Part shown: positions 1-51,559 of the stretch, in pieces | Numbering within the stretch: position 1 is the first letter of the stretch | Layout of the letters: every line of letters starts with the position of its first letter | Source: Mesotaenium endlicherianum | Lineage: Eukaryota > Streptophyta > Zygnematophyceae > Zygnematales > Mesotaeniaceae | Direction: 5' to 3' | Assembly: GCA_009602735.1 (NCBI GenBank) | Contig: WELA01012833.1 | Span: 336,247-400,246, forward strand | DNA: 64,000 nucleotides | Made by a program: the position numbers and the translations under genes | Notes under the pieces: model-generated | The model's input: only the letters and a program-made list of their open reading frames with translations | What the model was told of the DNA's origin: nothing | Databases searched by the model: none

Positions 1-138
1 TTGACTTACGAGTATTATTCACTGCTAGTATGTTGTCCTTTGCCGTTTAACCAGTTAACGGAAAATACCATAAAGATTACTTGCTGATATAAAGATCTTT
101 ATTAATTGTTAATCGCCTATTTGATAAGTCGATTCATT

Positions 139-888
139 TCACTTCTTGACTTCGTCTAGCTCCGTGTATGACATTTTGAACGTAGGCCGAAAGATGGGCT
201 TGCTTCCGAGCTCCAACTCTATCTTGTGGTCTAGGAATCTCTTGGGGGGTAAGCCCTTGAGCAATTCTGGGAAGACTACTTCTTTGTAGTCCTCTAAGAC
301 TTCTTGTATCTCCTTGGGAACGTGGCTGCCTTCTTGACTCTGGATGTCTTTCTTGATGTCTTTTGGCGTGATCAAGGCCAAAAGAAGCTCGTGTGCCTTC
401 CTCACAAGTCTCTTGAGTTGGAGGGCGGACAATAGTATCTCGTGTGCCGGCTTCTTGATGTCTTGGGTCTGGATATTCTGGATTGCGCGCAAAACACAGA
501 TTCCTGAAGTGATGTCATTCTTGATCTTGATAGTACCTGTCTTCCAATCAACTTGGGGGTTGTGCTTGGTCAACCAAGGCGTCCCTAGGATGACGTCGTA
601 CTTGCCCAATTGCATGGGGGAGAACACTACTCTATCCTTGAAGAACTTGATAGAGAGTGCCAAGGGGTACGTCTTCTTGGATGGGGTAGTATAGGAGAAT
701 CCGTCCGGCATCATAATCTCCTCGTCGTGGTCAAGAGTTCGCATAGTAATACCGTGCTTGGTGGCAAAATCTGCAGCAATGAAGTTGCCTTGAGCTCCGC
801 TATCCACCAAGATGTGGACCTTCTCTCCTCCAAGGTAACCTCTCAAACTCATTGGGGCTGGAACGTCGTCTTCAACGGGGGTCTCCAC
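139..888 (-). CDS. protease region of the Ty3/gypsy-like element
   Basis: Fossil part. The retropepsin-type aspartic protease motif VHILVDSGAQGNFI lies near its start, and the conserved ILGTPWL flap-side motif follows. After the protease comes a linker with the LPP...DHKIEL signature that precedes reverse transcriptase in Ty3/gypsy polyproteins. The rest of pol is not recognisable in the 138 bases left of this stretch. Confidence 0.7.
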   Translation of the reverse strand: METPVEDDVPAPMSLRGYLGGEKVHILVDSGAQGNFIAADFATKHGITMRTLDHDEEIMMPDGFSYTTPSKKTYPLALSIKFFKDRVVFSPMQLGKYDVILGTPWLTKHNPQVDWKTGTIKIKNDITSGICVLRAIQNIQTQDIKKPAHEILLSALQLKRLVRKAHELLLALITPKDIKKDIQSQEGSHVPKEIQEVLEDYKEVVFPELLKGLPPKRFLDHKIELELGSKPIFRPTFKMSYTELDEVKK

Positions 889-942
889 CTCACTTGGCGT
901 GTTGCTTTCTCGTGAAGTGGGTCTTGGGGTGGTAGGCCTGGC

Positions 943-2148
943 CTACCGGCGCTGTCCGTTTTTTGACAACTTTTTGGGGCATGAAAGTGCACGATGGCCC
1001 TTTTCCTTGCAATAAAAGCATAGTCCAGCCGTCATGAGAGCTTCTTTTTCAGCCGGGGAGAGTCTTGCTTTCACTCCTTGCTGGTTTCTTGCATCATAAA
1101 CGTCATTGGAGAGTCTTCCACTCTTCCGGGCAGCCGCAGGGTCCCTTTTAATAACTCCGATTTCCATGGGTGTGGGTCCAGATTCGGATGTGGAAGGGGC
1201 TGCGTACACTCGCGTAGTCGGTACGCGTGAAGATGAAGGCACGGAGTGCTTGAAATCCAAGGTATCCACCTTTTGGGCCACTTCAATGATCTTTGAGAAG
1301 TCCGTCAAGTCGCGTAACTCCACTTCCTTTGCCACCTTGGGTTTGAGGCCAAAGATGTAACGGTCAATCTTCTCCTCGAGAGACATGTTGGGGATCTCAA
1401 GAGTGAGGGCGTGAAATCTGGATGTATACTCTTGAACGGACGTCGTTTGCTTGAGATGGTGGAGCTTTCCTCGGGCAATCTTCTCCGCATTGATGGGCAT
1501 GAATTGCTTCTTGAGGGCCTCACGAAAATCTGCCCATCTTGCATATGATGGTGGGGGCTCTTGGCCGAGCATGGGGTGCGCCATAGCTTGATATATAGCC
1601 GCTTGATAGTTACGCCACCATGATGTTGCTGCTCCTCTAAGTAAGGTAACGGCAAAGGGAACGTAGTCCTCCTCGGGTACTTCAAGGAATGCGAGGTACG
1701 TCTCCACTTGGTAGAGCCATAAATTCAGGTTGGCACCTTTCCCGGGGTTGAAAGTGTCGGGTTTGCCGGGCTTGATGAGTTTCCTTGCTCTCGTTGGCTC
1801 TTGTGGAGGCGCTTGAGCCGGGGCTGGATTTTGAGCATTGCTCGCAATAGGGGCAACCATGGCAGCCATAGCTTCTCTTGACGCTTGCACGGTTGCTTCA
1901 TAGGTGGCCAAGCCCACTTGATTGTGGACGGTCATTAGGAAGGCTGCCCACTCATTTGCGGGAACTCCTTGTGGTGGGGTCAACTTTGCTATAGCGGCTG
2001 CCACGGGATTTGACGGTGCTCCTCCTTGTGGTGCTTCTTGTTGTTGCAGATTTCCTTGAGTAGGCTCTCCCATCGGCGCTGGAGGAGGGTGTGCTCCTCC
2101 TTGTGGTGCTTCTTGTTGTTGCAGATTTTCTTGAGTGGGCTCTCCCAT
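943..2148 (-). CDS. gag region of the Ty3/gypsy-like element
   Basis: Fossil part. The N-terminal third is a low-complexity stretch rich in Gln, Pro and Ala, containing a roughly 70-bp direct tandem repeat seen at 2,020-2,160. It is followed by a retrotransposon gag (capsid) domain recognisable by its W-rich helices (for example TSWWRNYQAA), and by a C-terminal CCHC zinc knuckle (CFYCKEKGHRALSC) next to a basic tail. The family role is to package element RNA into cytoplasmic particles. Confidence 0.75.
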   Translation of the reverse strand: MGEPTQENLQQQEAPQGGAHPPPAPMGEPTQGNLQQQEAPQGGAPSNPVAAAIAKLTPPQGVPANEWAAFLMTVHNQVGLATYEATVQASREAMAAMVAPIASNAQNPAPAQAPPQEPTRARKLIKPGKPDTFNPGKGANLNLWLYQVETYLAFLEVPEEDYVPFAVTLLRGAATSWWRNYQAAIYQAMAHPMLGQEPPPSYARWADFREALKKQFMPINAEKIARGKLHHLKQTTSVQEYTSRFHALTLEIPNMSLEEKIDRYIFGLKPKVAKEVELRDLTDFSKIIEVAQKVDTLDFKHSVPSSSRVPTTRVYAAPSTSESGPTPMEIGVIKRDPAAARKSGRLSNDVYDARNQQGVKARLSPAEKEALMTAGLCFYCKEKGHRALSCPKKLSKNGQRR

Positions 2149-2239
2149 CGGCGCTGGGGAGGGTGTCTTGGAGAGGAAGGGCTTCCTTCAAAAGCTTGCT
2201 GTTGGTCTTGAGGATCGGCCATCTTCTTGTGCTACCAAA

Positions 2240-2450
2240 GTTCCTAGCTCCGATACCATTGTAGTGGAACAGATAGATAAAGTACTTAGTGAAATGTAAT
2301 ACTTTATCCATTCCAAAACAAGGATCTTTGAACACGAGTGGTAGCTTCTTGAAAGAGCGATGGCTTCTTGAAAGTTAATATACTTCTGGAATTTGGCAAG
2401 TTCAAGAGTAGTTTTGCCGTGTCTTTCTATGTTCTCGCTCTTGTTTATAT
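2240..2450 (-). promoter_or_regulatory. Primer-binding site and 3' part of 5' LTR
   Basis: On the minus strand the sequence reads ...ACTACA then TGGTATCGGAGC at about 2,247-2,258, matching the initiator-Met-tRNA primer site typical of plant LTR elements. The LTR therefore ends with CA at about 2,260-2,261. A TATATAAAC box on the minus strand near 2,440-2,450 is a plausible LTR promoter. Confidence 0.6.
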
Positions 2451-2529
2451 ACTTGCTACATGAGTAATTTCTAGGAAGGTGCATGTTGATGTGTTGGCAC
2501 CCAACGCATCCCAAAACTTGCCACCTTTT

Positions 2530-4435
2530 TCTAGAATAATGTACACATGTCCTTTTGACCTAAAAATGGCACATTTGACTTTTGCGGCATGGAGTTCTTC
2601 TAGGTCCTTCCTCTAACTTCAAAATTGCCTTAGAAGGTTCAAAGGACATGAACCAAGTCACTAGAGTATCTATTCACACTTGACTCCACACAATACTACT
2701 CCAAATATATTCAGAAGCATTAAAGTATATGCCAACCAATATATTTAACTCAAATCACTACAATCCTACTTCTTGGTCTGCGTGACCTTCCACGTTGTCA
2801 TTTTCTTGATTCTCCATATTTTGAGAGTTGCTACTTTGAGACCGAGTCTCAACTACCATTTAAAGCATTATAATAAGAGCTCCAATATCACTGAAGTGAA
2901 TCAACTTACTTATAAGCAATTGGAAGTTAATAAAAGATTTTATTGTCAACAAGTAAATGATACTTTTTTGTAAAATTTATTCATTTAAAAAACTACACAA
3001 CTAGCATAAGCAAACATCACAAGTCAAATGCAAGTCACGAGCATTAATAATGTCATTAGTAAACTCATACATAAGCAAAATTATTAAGCTGTTCGTGTAC
3101 AGCTTGCAACCTTGGAACCAAATATCCTCTCAGTACTATGTACAGAGAGTTGGTCTCGTTTTGAATTTCAAACTCAATGGCTATACCTAGCCTATGTACA
3201 TCGATTGAGTAAACTGCTCAACGGCAAGTGCGATGGCACTGCCTACCCGAGAGTTAACCACGTTGGGTGGACCTCGGCTGACCAAATCCACAGCCGTCTT
3301 CCATGATCCCGAATCGGCATCCGCCTAGGGCATCATCTGGCCATTCATCTAGCATATCATACTTGGATGCATTACTTGGCAATTTGCTAGTACCGCTTAA
3401 GGAGGTCAACTGGCTGTAAAAGAGAGCGAGCTAACTTAAGTTGAATTTTAGCCTGCTATCGGCTGAATCAATTACCTGAATATTACTGAAAGTCCATTTT
3501 ACTGAATATTAACTATAGTTCAGCAGACTGAAACAAATGAATTATTACAATTAAGTGACTTACTATATCTATCAATATATTGCTTCATTACAGCAGCGGA
3601 GTTTCAAAATTGCCTCATCAGTGATGCAGGGCAAGCAAAACTTCCAAACTTTGGAAGATCGTCGTCTGGTTACTTTTAAATCATACGAAGACTTAAAGAA
3701 GGTACCCAAAAGTATGACCTTGCAAGTGATCGCCACTATAGGCTGCTAATTAAGACTCGAGTTCGCCAACCCTTGGTGTTGTGCTTCCTCTAAGTTTCAT
3801 TCAACACCTTATGCGTTGGCAACTACTATACACTTCTCTTAATATCATACAGAGTCTACTAGCGCACACTAGCAAAAAATTGCAACTTTTTGAGAATGAG
3901 AATTTCCCTAGAAGCTCACCATGATCATGGCATAGCCACTATGAACCCTAGTCATCTTAAGCTACCCTTGAAACTTCCTAGAAACCTTATTTTCCTTTAT
4001 TCTAGCTATTCTTCATCTTCACTTGAAAGTATGAAAATAAAAAGTAGGTTACAATTACATGGGAACTTTTCGAAGGTCCTGACAGTTGTGCACAATGCTT
4101 AAATCTTAAGTGGTACAGAAGTCGGTATTCTCACGCTTGAGGGGACCCGTTGATCGCCTTACTCGATTCACATGTCCCTGTACCTCGCCCTCACGAGTAG
4201 CAACGGTGGTCAACGTTCTTGCGTCATTTTGCGTAGTCGTTGAAAGACGTGTTGAAAACACGTCCCCAAGTAGTTCGGCACAGTGGGGGATGTTGTTTAA
4301 GTGCCGAGTACGAAGTACGAAGCACAGTTTTAAGCCGAACTTAGTGCTGACTCCTATGATCATTCTGGGCTTGGCTCTGTTAGCATTATGAGGAGATGTA
4401 GGAGAGAGTGAACGGGCAAAAGGTGATGGGAGAAT
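2530..4435. other. Intergenic, nothing recognised
   Basis: AT-rich sequence upstream of gene A. Short open stretches occur on both strands but none shows a domain, codon bias or splice-consistent structure that I recognise. Confidence 0.5.
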
Positions 4436-4442
4436 ATCTTGA

Positions 4443-4450
4443 TATAAAAA
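4443..4450 (+). promoter_or_regulatory. Candidate TATA box of gene A
   Basis: TATAAAAA lies about 145 bases before the gene A start codon at 4,593. Position and sequence fit a core promoter, but no other element supports it and gene B has no clear counterpart. Confidence 0.35.
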
Positions 4451-4592
4451 TAGTTCCGTTTTTTCAAGCGTCAATGGTTTGCTTGTATTGGGGCGTGGAG
4501 ACGTAGCCTACAGGCTTGGTCACTAACCACCGACTGCTCAGCACGATGGTATTGTGCGTATCGGGAAGTTCCTGAAGCTGCTTGCTTCCTTG

Positions 4593-25160
<20,568 letters not shown>

Positions 25161-25600
25161 TACTTAGAAGGATTTCGTGGGGGTGGAACTTGTAAGTAGG
25201 ACCACAAATATGCGGTTCTTTTTGGTTCTGCACTCAATCATATAAGTGTTATCAGTTGCCTTGCATGCGTATTTATAAGATTCTATGTCTTTCATATGAA
25301 GTAGAAGCAATGCTGTCGTCCTCTATGGACATGTCGCGGTCTAGCTTAGCCCTGCGGAGACTAAGGTTCATTTTTTGATGTGGATTAATGGATAGACATA
25401 CCACCAGCTTATTGTAGGTTCTAACCATGTACGCCTCAAAACTACAAACATTTTTGACATCATATTATGGTGCTGTAGTGGTCAAGCATGAAAAAATATG
25501 AATGAGCGCAACTGCTGTGGTCTACACACCACGTGCAATAGTTTCCAAGTCCGGATGACAGCTCTTGTAGAGATGCATTAATAATCCTCTCAATATCGTT
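25161..25600. other. Downstream flank of gene A, nothing recognised
   Basis: Presumed 3' UTR and AT-rich flank. No clear AATAAA polyadenylation signal stands out. Confidence 0.4.
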
Positions 25601-28600
25601 TTTTACATGTAGTCATTGAGTATACAAAGGATGTATATACATGCATCTCATAATGTTTTACAAACAAGTGAGGACAATGCAAGATGACCAAGAGTTAGCC
25701 GGAAGCATGTAAATCAGGGCGCAAATTTTGCCCTCATAATAGATTCAGTTTACTCAACCATACCCCTTACCTCGCTCATCATAGTGTGCCATAATTGCAC
25801 GTTAATTCATGGCTTAAGGAAGACACGAACTTGAGGACTAGAGTTTTTCCTATAGAAACTTATGGTAGCTTGGTATCAAGCATATAAGTATGAATTATAA
25901 GCACACAAAAAACATCCAACGGTGGAGTAGCAAGTGTGTTCTCATGTTCGGATGACCATTATGTAGCCCAAACACAACCTATTGGCTTAGGTGCAAACCC
26001 AAGTAAGTTGTTCACTTTATGACCCGAAGATATCAAAAGCAATGACTTTGTCGATACAAACCAAATTGAGAAAACTAAACAACAACAGAGGTGCCTCAAC
26101 AAGACATTTCCAATGACTTCTAGTTCACTTAATTTGGTCCACAAACCAAGACGCCATGTCATTTGTGTGAAAGCTGTTAATAATTACGAACCAAACATGC
26201 ACCACATGACTCGCAAGTAGAGACCCAATTGTAAAGCCTTCTGTTCATGATGAGGGACCACAAGATCCGGGCCTGCTATGTACCTAGTGACCATGTGGTT
26301 CACCACGGCGCGCCGTTTCGTGGGAACCCGTTAAGTTGCAACCCACAGATCTAAGAATAAAGACCATATTTTTGGGTAGGTTCACTGATGTTCTATTTTT
26401 TCAGTTGACTGACGACGACTCCAACTACCTAGGATTCAACCACATTGGTAAAACCTCAACTCACCGAATCTTAGTTTACCTCCCGACTTGTAGTATACCA
26501 AAGATCGATTGTGTGTGCCAATCTATAGTAAACACTTACATATATATACCTATCCTCAAACGGTAATATGAACAAACATCTTGACTATATTGAGCACTTT
26601 ACTATGTCTATATATCGTCACTGTGTACAGTTGCTCTAGTGGTGTACAGCAACACACACGTTGCACCGATCGTTCACCGGTGCTCTTGATGATATTGTAG
26701 TTCATGCATTTTATGAATGCAGTACATACATAGAATGCAACAATATATTCACTCAATCAATACGTGCGCTGGCTATTGAGTGCGTAGGTAAGTACAACTT
26801 ACTAAGTACTTTCTTTCAGTACACATCCCCTCTCCTTCTCCTCAAATTACATAGTTGTCACCATCACCCGCTCAAATCCCATAAACACATACGTTGCCTT
26901 TGACTACTCCCCATCTAAAGAATACAAACACAAAATGAATTTTATAAGTAAAGTTGTAGACATGGGCTCATAAAGAAGGAGGAACACAGAGGAAAGCAAG
27001 AGAGAAAAACAAATTGCAAACACAAAAGTAAGCAAGAAAGTGGTTGATCTTCCTCCCCCAAGAAAATAGTAGTCGGTTTTTCAAGGTCAGAGTAATGCCT
27101 AAGGTGGCATAGTAAGTGGTATGCTACAATTCAAAATTCTCTACACATCGCAATATCAAACCCAAAGCCTCCATAATCTTTACAAGTATCACAAAAATAT
27201 TGCCACAGGGAAGTGGCTTATACCATAGACCCTCCAAGCACACATCAATGTGACAAACAAGAGAAGCACACATTGTCACAGCCAAAGGCCAAAATAGAGG
27301 CTATCCGTTAGATGTCATTGTTGTGCCAAAGACTACTCATAAAAAGATTCTACTTTGCTGAAGCTTGTTGACAACGTAGTACACTTGGACCGTAGTAAGG
27401 GTAAGCTGTCGTTAACACAATGCTTAAAACTTTAAGTTTGTAATTGATTGTGCAAAGCATTGTCTCAATTGCTCAACGCAATCATGCCCAAGCTTCCTCA
27501 GTTTGAACATGACACATATCATGAAAGAGCAACGTCTCTTGCAAAGCAATAAGCTTGAATTCTAAGAGATATCACTCTAAACTTTTGGATTACACACCCC
27601 TCTCTCTACTAGCCGTGGATTGTATGTAATTGAAGAAACGACTAAGATCAAGTAAAGTATATGTGTCATATACAACTTGCTGTGGTGCAACTCTCTTTAA
27701 GCTGCCTTGCATGCTTGCGGACACCTCTTTGATCAAGCTTGCACATTGGGCTTCTCATGGCGTGGCCTTATCTGTACATAAGCGGCTAGGAAACTTAAGT
27801 TAATGAGCCGCATAATACATTGAGCCAAAGAGACCCATAGCTGAGCGGGTGCAGCGATTCAAGACATAATGTGAAAGTCTGTATACCATACAATTTCCAA
27901 GCTCCATCAAACAAAACAAGCCTCACACAAGTACCTCACAAAACAAAGAAAAGTGCAAACATTCAAGAAAGGACTTAGCTCCGATATCACTGGGCAATGA
28001 GGTAAATTTTGCCTTTTAAAGAGATTTTTATTTCTTTACATGTATAAGATCAGAGCTAATTGGCAGCCTGAAAAATAGGGGAGGGATTTTTGCCCTTATA
28101 ATGAAATTAGTTTACTCATCCATTCCCCTTGACTCACTTTCCGTAGAGTGCCATAATTGCACACTAACTCAAGGCACAAGAAAGGGACAAACTTGAAGAC
28201 TAGAGTGTGACAATTCTAACTTTTGTGAGGATTGTGAAGATCTTTTCTAAGCTTTTCAGAAAGGAGTTGTGCAAAAACTGGACAAAAATGCAATGACGAG
28301 AAGAGGTGTTCTCAGAGTTGCTCTGAGATTGGCTCTGCAAGTATTTGTACTTGCCAACGTGAGCCAGTTGAGTGCTTGGCACTCCTGCGACACCTATGTT
28401 AGGGGGTTGTGACGGGACAACTTGTACCTGTTGAACGTGACAACCCAAAAGGTCTACCTCTTCGCGTGACATGTGGAAGGAGTTAAACATTTCCTTGGGA
28501 GGTTTTGTTATGACTCTTGGCTTATGCCAAGAGCCTCATGACTTTACGTAGGTTTCACAGTGCCTCTTGGCAATATAATATATATCCATAATATATATTA

Positions 28601-29903
28601 TGTATCGTGATGTGTGTATATGTATTCTTCTTGATAATACAAAAATACCGCGCTATGTACTTCTGTATTATACCTGATATTACAATGAATACAGCGAAAT
28701 CAGTCGGTGGCTCCCTTAGGCCACTTTCAAAGGTGTTTTCTTACGAGTTAACAACTGTCGTTAACCGAAAACAATGACAACCATCATCCAAAATGATGAA
28801 AGTCATAATAAGTTAATTAGTCATCGATTATTCCTTCATAATCATTCAAGCTAACGTTATGATTAATTATGTCGTACTATTGCAAAGTAAGTGAGTTACT
28901 TCACGATGCTTTTTGCAATAGCATCTTGGTCGTTTCGCTAGTCGACCAGGAATTAGTTGACACACGCGTGTGTCAGATAATTCATCAAGATGCAATCAAT
29001 TATCAATTAATATATCGATAAATAGTGTAACGTTTTTTAGGTAATCAGGAAAACGTCCCAAATACGCCTAAAAAGCTCAGATCGTTATATAGAGCTTCTC
29101 CTTTAGAAACTCAATCTTGCCTACCAAGCATAAAAGCAAGTTTAAGCACACATACAACATCAGAGGGTTGAGTAGCTTGGGCGTTGTTTTCAAATAACTA
29201 CAATGTAGCTCAAACACATCCTACTGACTTAGATGTAACATCAAGTAAGAAATCGACTTTGTGATCCAAAGACTTCAGAGGCAATAACTTCGTCAATACT
29301 TAATCGAATTGAGCACACTAAACAGTGATAGTGTGCCTCCATGAGTCTTTTTTGAAGAGTCCTAGTTTGTCAATTCGATGCACAATAAAGACGCCATGTC
29401 ACTTTTGACATGTCAATTTGCGTGAAATTTGTTCATTATAACAAACCAAAAGTGCACCACATGTCTCGCGAGTAGAAACCCAAATGTGAAGCATACTGTC
29501 CAAAATGAGGGACCACAAGATCCTAGCTTGCTATGTACCTAAGGATTACACCTAGTTCACTACGGCGCAATATGTGCCATTGTGTGGACCTGTTAAGTTG
29601 GGACCCATAGAGCTAAGTATAAAAGCCGTATTATTTGGTTGGTTGACTAAAGTCCTGACCGTCTAGTTGACTAAGGACAATTTTGCCTATTCAGAATTCA
29701 ACCATAATGGTGAGATCTTGGTTCACCGTATCTGTATATCAACCTCCTGGCATTTTGACTTGACTTGTAGTGTGCAAGAGATTGGTCAAATGTGCTAATG
29801 TATAATAAAAATTTAACTAAGTACACCTATCCTCAACGTAATAAGCCTAAAACTAGTAAGCACATTGATTATTACCAAGCCACTTTACTGTGTATCTACT
29901 ACA
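25600..29903 (-). mobile_element. Non-coding LTR element (LARD-like), minus strand
   Basis: Two diverged direct repeats, about 25,600-26,629 and 27,991-29,903, share long matching stretches, for example around GCCATAATTGCAC, GAGGGACCACAAGATCC and CTATGTACCTA. Beside the right copy, at 27,977-27,990, the minus strand reads TGATATCGGAGCTA, a degenerate initiator-Met-tRNA primer site, and the LTR ends in CA beside it. The interior of about 1.35 kb (26,630-27,990) has no recognisable gag or pol. The element is old (LTRs clearly diverged), non-autonomous and interrupted by another insertion. The left edge is approximate. Confidence 0.65.
28206..29089. mobile_element. Insertion nested in the right LTR
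   Basis: About 885 bases present in the right LTR and absent from the left one. The flanks carry TAGAG at 28,201-28,205 and again at 29,090-29,094, consistent with a 5-bp target-site duplication. It starts TGTGACAATTC; no terminal inverted repeat and no coding domain are visible. It could be a solo LTR or an unclassified non-autonomous element. Confidence 0.5.
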
Positions 29904-29939
29904 AAAAAAGACTTCGCATTCACAAAAGCAGGCGCCGGA

Positions 29940-30720
29940 AATCTAAGACCACCATGGACACTAGCTCAGCTGCAGCCATTTTACGAGTCAAACATGCATT
30001 TTCAAATGGTATGCTAGATTTGGAAGGTTTCGATGGTTAGATTATTCAAGACCATGTATAAAATTGCTCCTTATGGCGTCTGCCGAATATCAATCTCACC
30101 ATGAGAATTGAGCCCGAGAATTGGAGGCAGCTACGCCTTGTGCCGGTCTCGATGTAAAGTCTTAGACGATCGAGAGGCCATGGTGAAGTGTGACAAGTGC
30201 AATGCCAGATGGCATACATGATACATGATACTTTTTGTATTGGTCATAAGAAAGTAGTGGCAGAAAATTGGGAGTGCCTTGATTGCATTAAAACTAGAAA
30301 GCTAAAAAACAGAAATAGCTTTCACCTGGAGTGCGAGACGTTTCGGCTGAAAAGGAGGGGAGAAAGGAGAACTAAAGGCACCCAGAACTTTTTGCATATA
30401 ACAAAATTTCCTTCTAACGGAAAGAGTGAAAGTGAGTTAGTGTGTGGACACTAAGTTGCTAACTTGACCTTAGCTGATCAAGAAGTTAGCCAGCTTAGGT
30501 CAACTCACGAGCGGAATTATTGAGGTCTAACCATCCACCGACGCATGTGCAAAGTCAACTTGTGGTGATGTACCAGGTCGATGCCCCACGTGCAAAAGCC
30601 ACCAACACAAGTAGACCAAGTCAACTACAAACCTGTGGACAACCCACGCACGTGCAAATGGCACCAATGCGGATAGGCACAACACCGAAGACCCAGAAGG
30701 TGAAAGATAATAAAATTTAA
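29940..30720 (+). pseudogene. Decayed PHD-finger-like mobile-element fragment
   Basis: Around 30,140-30,300 a reading shows CRSRCKVLDDREAMVKCDKC then NARWHT and, later, WECLDC, which fits the Cys/His spacing of a PHD finger. PHD fingers of this kind occur in some retroelement proteins as well as host chromatin genes. The stretch is broken and has no intact gene around it, so an old element fragment is most likely; the class cannot be decided. Confidence 0.4.
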
Positions 30721-31932
30721 TTTATGTTTTGCCTTATTTTCCCAAGTCCTAAGGAAACCTTCCCCCATGCTTGGAGATGGGATACATTATAGACATGGAT
30801 TGAAAAGAGCCACCCTCACATTATTTCCCACATGCATGGACTGGCTATTTTACTTCAGAAAATGATTAATCTTAGCGCTAACTATAGAAATAATACTTCA
30901 AACCTTGGATTGTATTGTTGCCCACAAGTACTTGTACTATTACTACCATCAGGAGGGCAACAAATTCAATAAAATGTCACAAATGACAAATGTACAAAAG
31001 AAGTCAATAGGGCTGCATGTGCACAAGAAACTAAGTGCCCTTGTGGCAGTCATGGCTCTTGAGTCTGCTTTGAGACCAAGGTCTATGCAAGCTTATATAT
31101 ATTGTTGGGACATACCAATTCACCAAAAGCTTGTCATAAAGCCATGTCTTGTGACAAGTGATTTGCTTTTGACAAGACAAAGTATTGCAGTGATGCACGT
31201 ATAAGTATAGCGCAGCTCCATTATGACTTGTATACACGTCATGGAAGACTTGCAACATTACAACAATTTGAAGATTAGCAAGAACTCTTGACCCATAGCC
31301 ATTGGTGTTGAGGTTGTTCCTAGCCTGCTACATATATTAAGATTGTAAATAGAACACGTGTAGACCAACAACTTCTCCAAAGGATATCTACTAAAGTACG
31401 TATATGCAAGTATTTCTCAAATATGACAAATAGGAAAAACCTTGAAGGAAATAGAGTAAACTCATCACATCTTTCAAATGAAAGGTTACGACTTGCAAGC
31501 TCAAAAGCGTGTTCTTTGAATGAGAATATATTATTTGAAACAAAAAAGTTGAGTCATACACAATACAAGGCTTCTCCTGATATGTATGTATTCCGGCCAC
31601 TTACATTAACAAGACAAAGAGACATAATCCTGAAACTGCAGGATGGCTTTGATAGATTCACAAACTCGGCACTTGGAACTATTTGTGTATAAGGAGTCAA
31701 ATTATCATGTATATAGGCTTATAAATAGAACTTATAAATACAGAGGAGAAGGCACTATTTAATGATAAAGCTACTGCCGACAAACAAGAAACTCTTTCAC
31801 GTACTAAACGGACGCAGTCATACATGCTCAAGGTGACTAGATGACACTTGAGTGCTTGACAACGCAGGCAAACACACGTCATATCATACATCCTACTCAT
31901 GAGATCTAGCCTTGCAAGACTCTCCGGACGGA
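30721..31932. other. Intergenic flank of gene B 3' end, nothing recognised
   Basis: AT-rich sequence with short open stretches that show no domain. It would contain the 3' UTR of gene B near its right end. Confidence 0.4.
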
Positions 31933-51555
<19,623 letters not shown>

Positions 51556-51559
51556 CAAG

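Larger units (their letters stand above)
1..2520 (-). mobile_element. Ty3/gypsy-like LTR retrotransposon remnant
   Basis: A fossil LTR element read on the minus strand. In element order it shows part of a 5' LTR (from about 2,260 upward), a plant-type initiator-Met-tRNA primer site next to it, a gag region with a CCHC zinc knuckle, an aspartic protease with a DSGA active site, and the first residues leading towards reverse transcriptase. Reverse transcriptase, RNase H and integrase are not in the window, so the element is incomplete here; it may continue to the left. The order gag-protease-(RT) and the retrotrans_gag-type domain fit Ty3/gypsy. The outer LTR edge is uncertain because the partner LTR is not visible. 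Confidence 0.8.

Noticed and set aside
51556-51558. Start codon one codon upstream of the gene B ATG
   Set aside because: That codon is TTG; the ATG at 51,555 aligns with the gene A start at 4,593.
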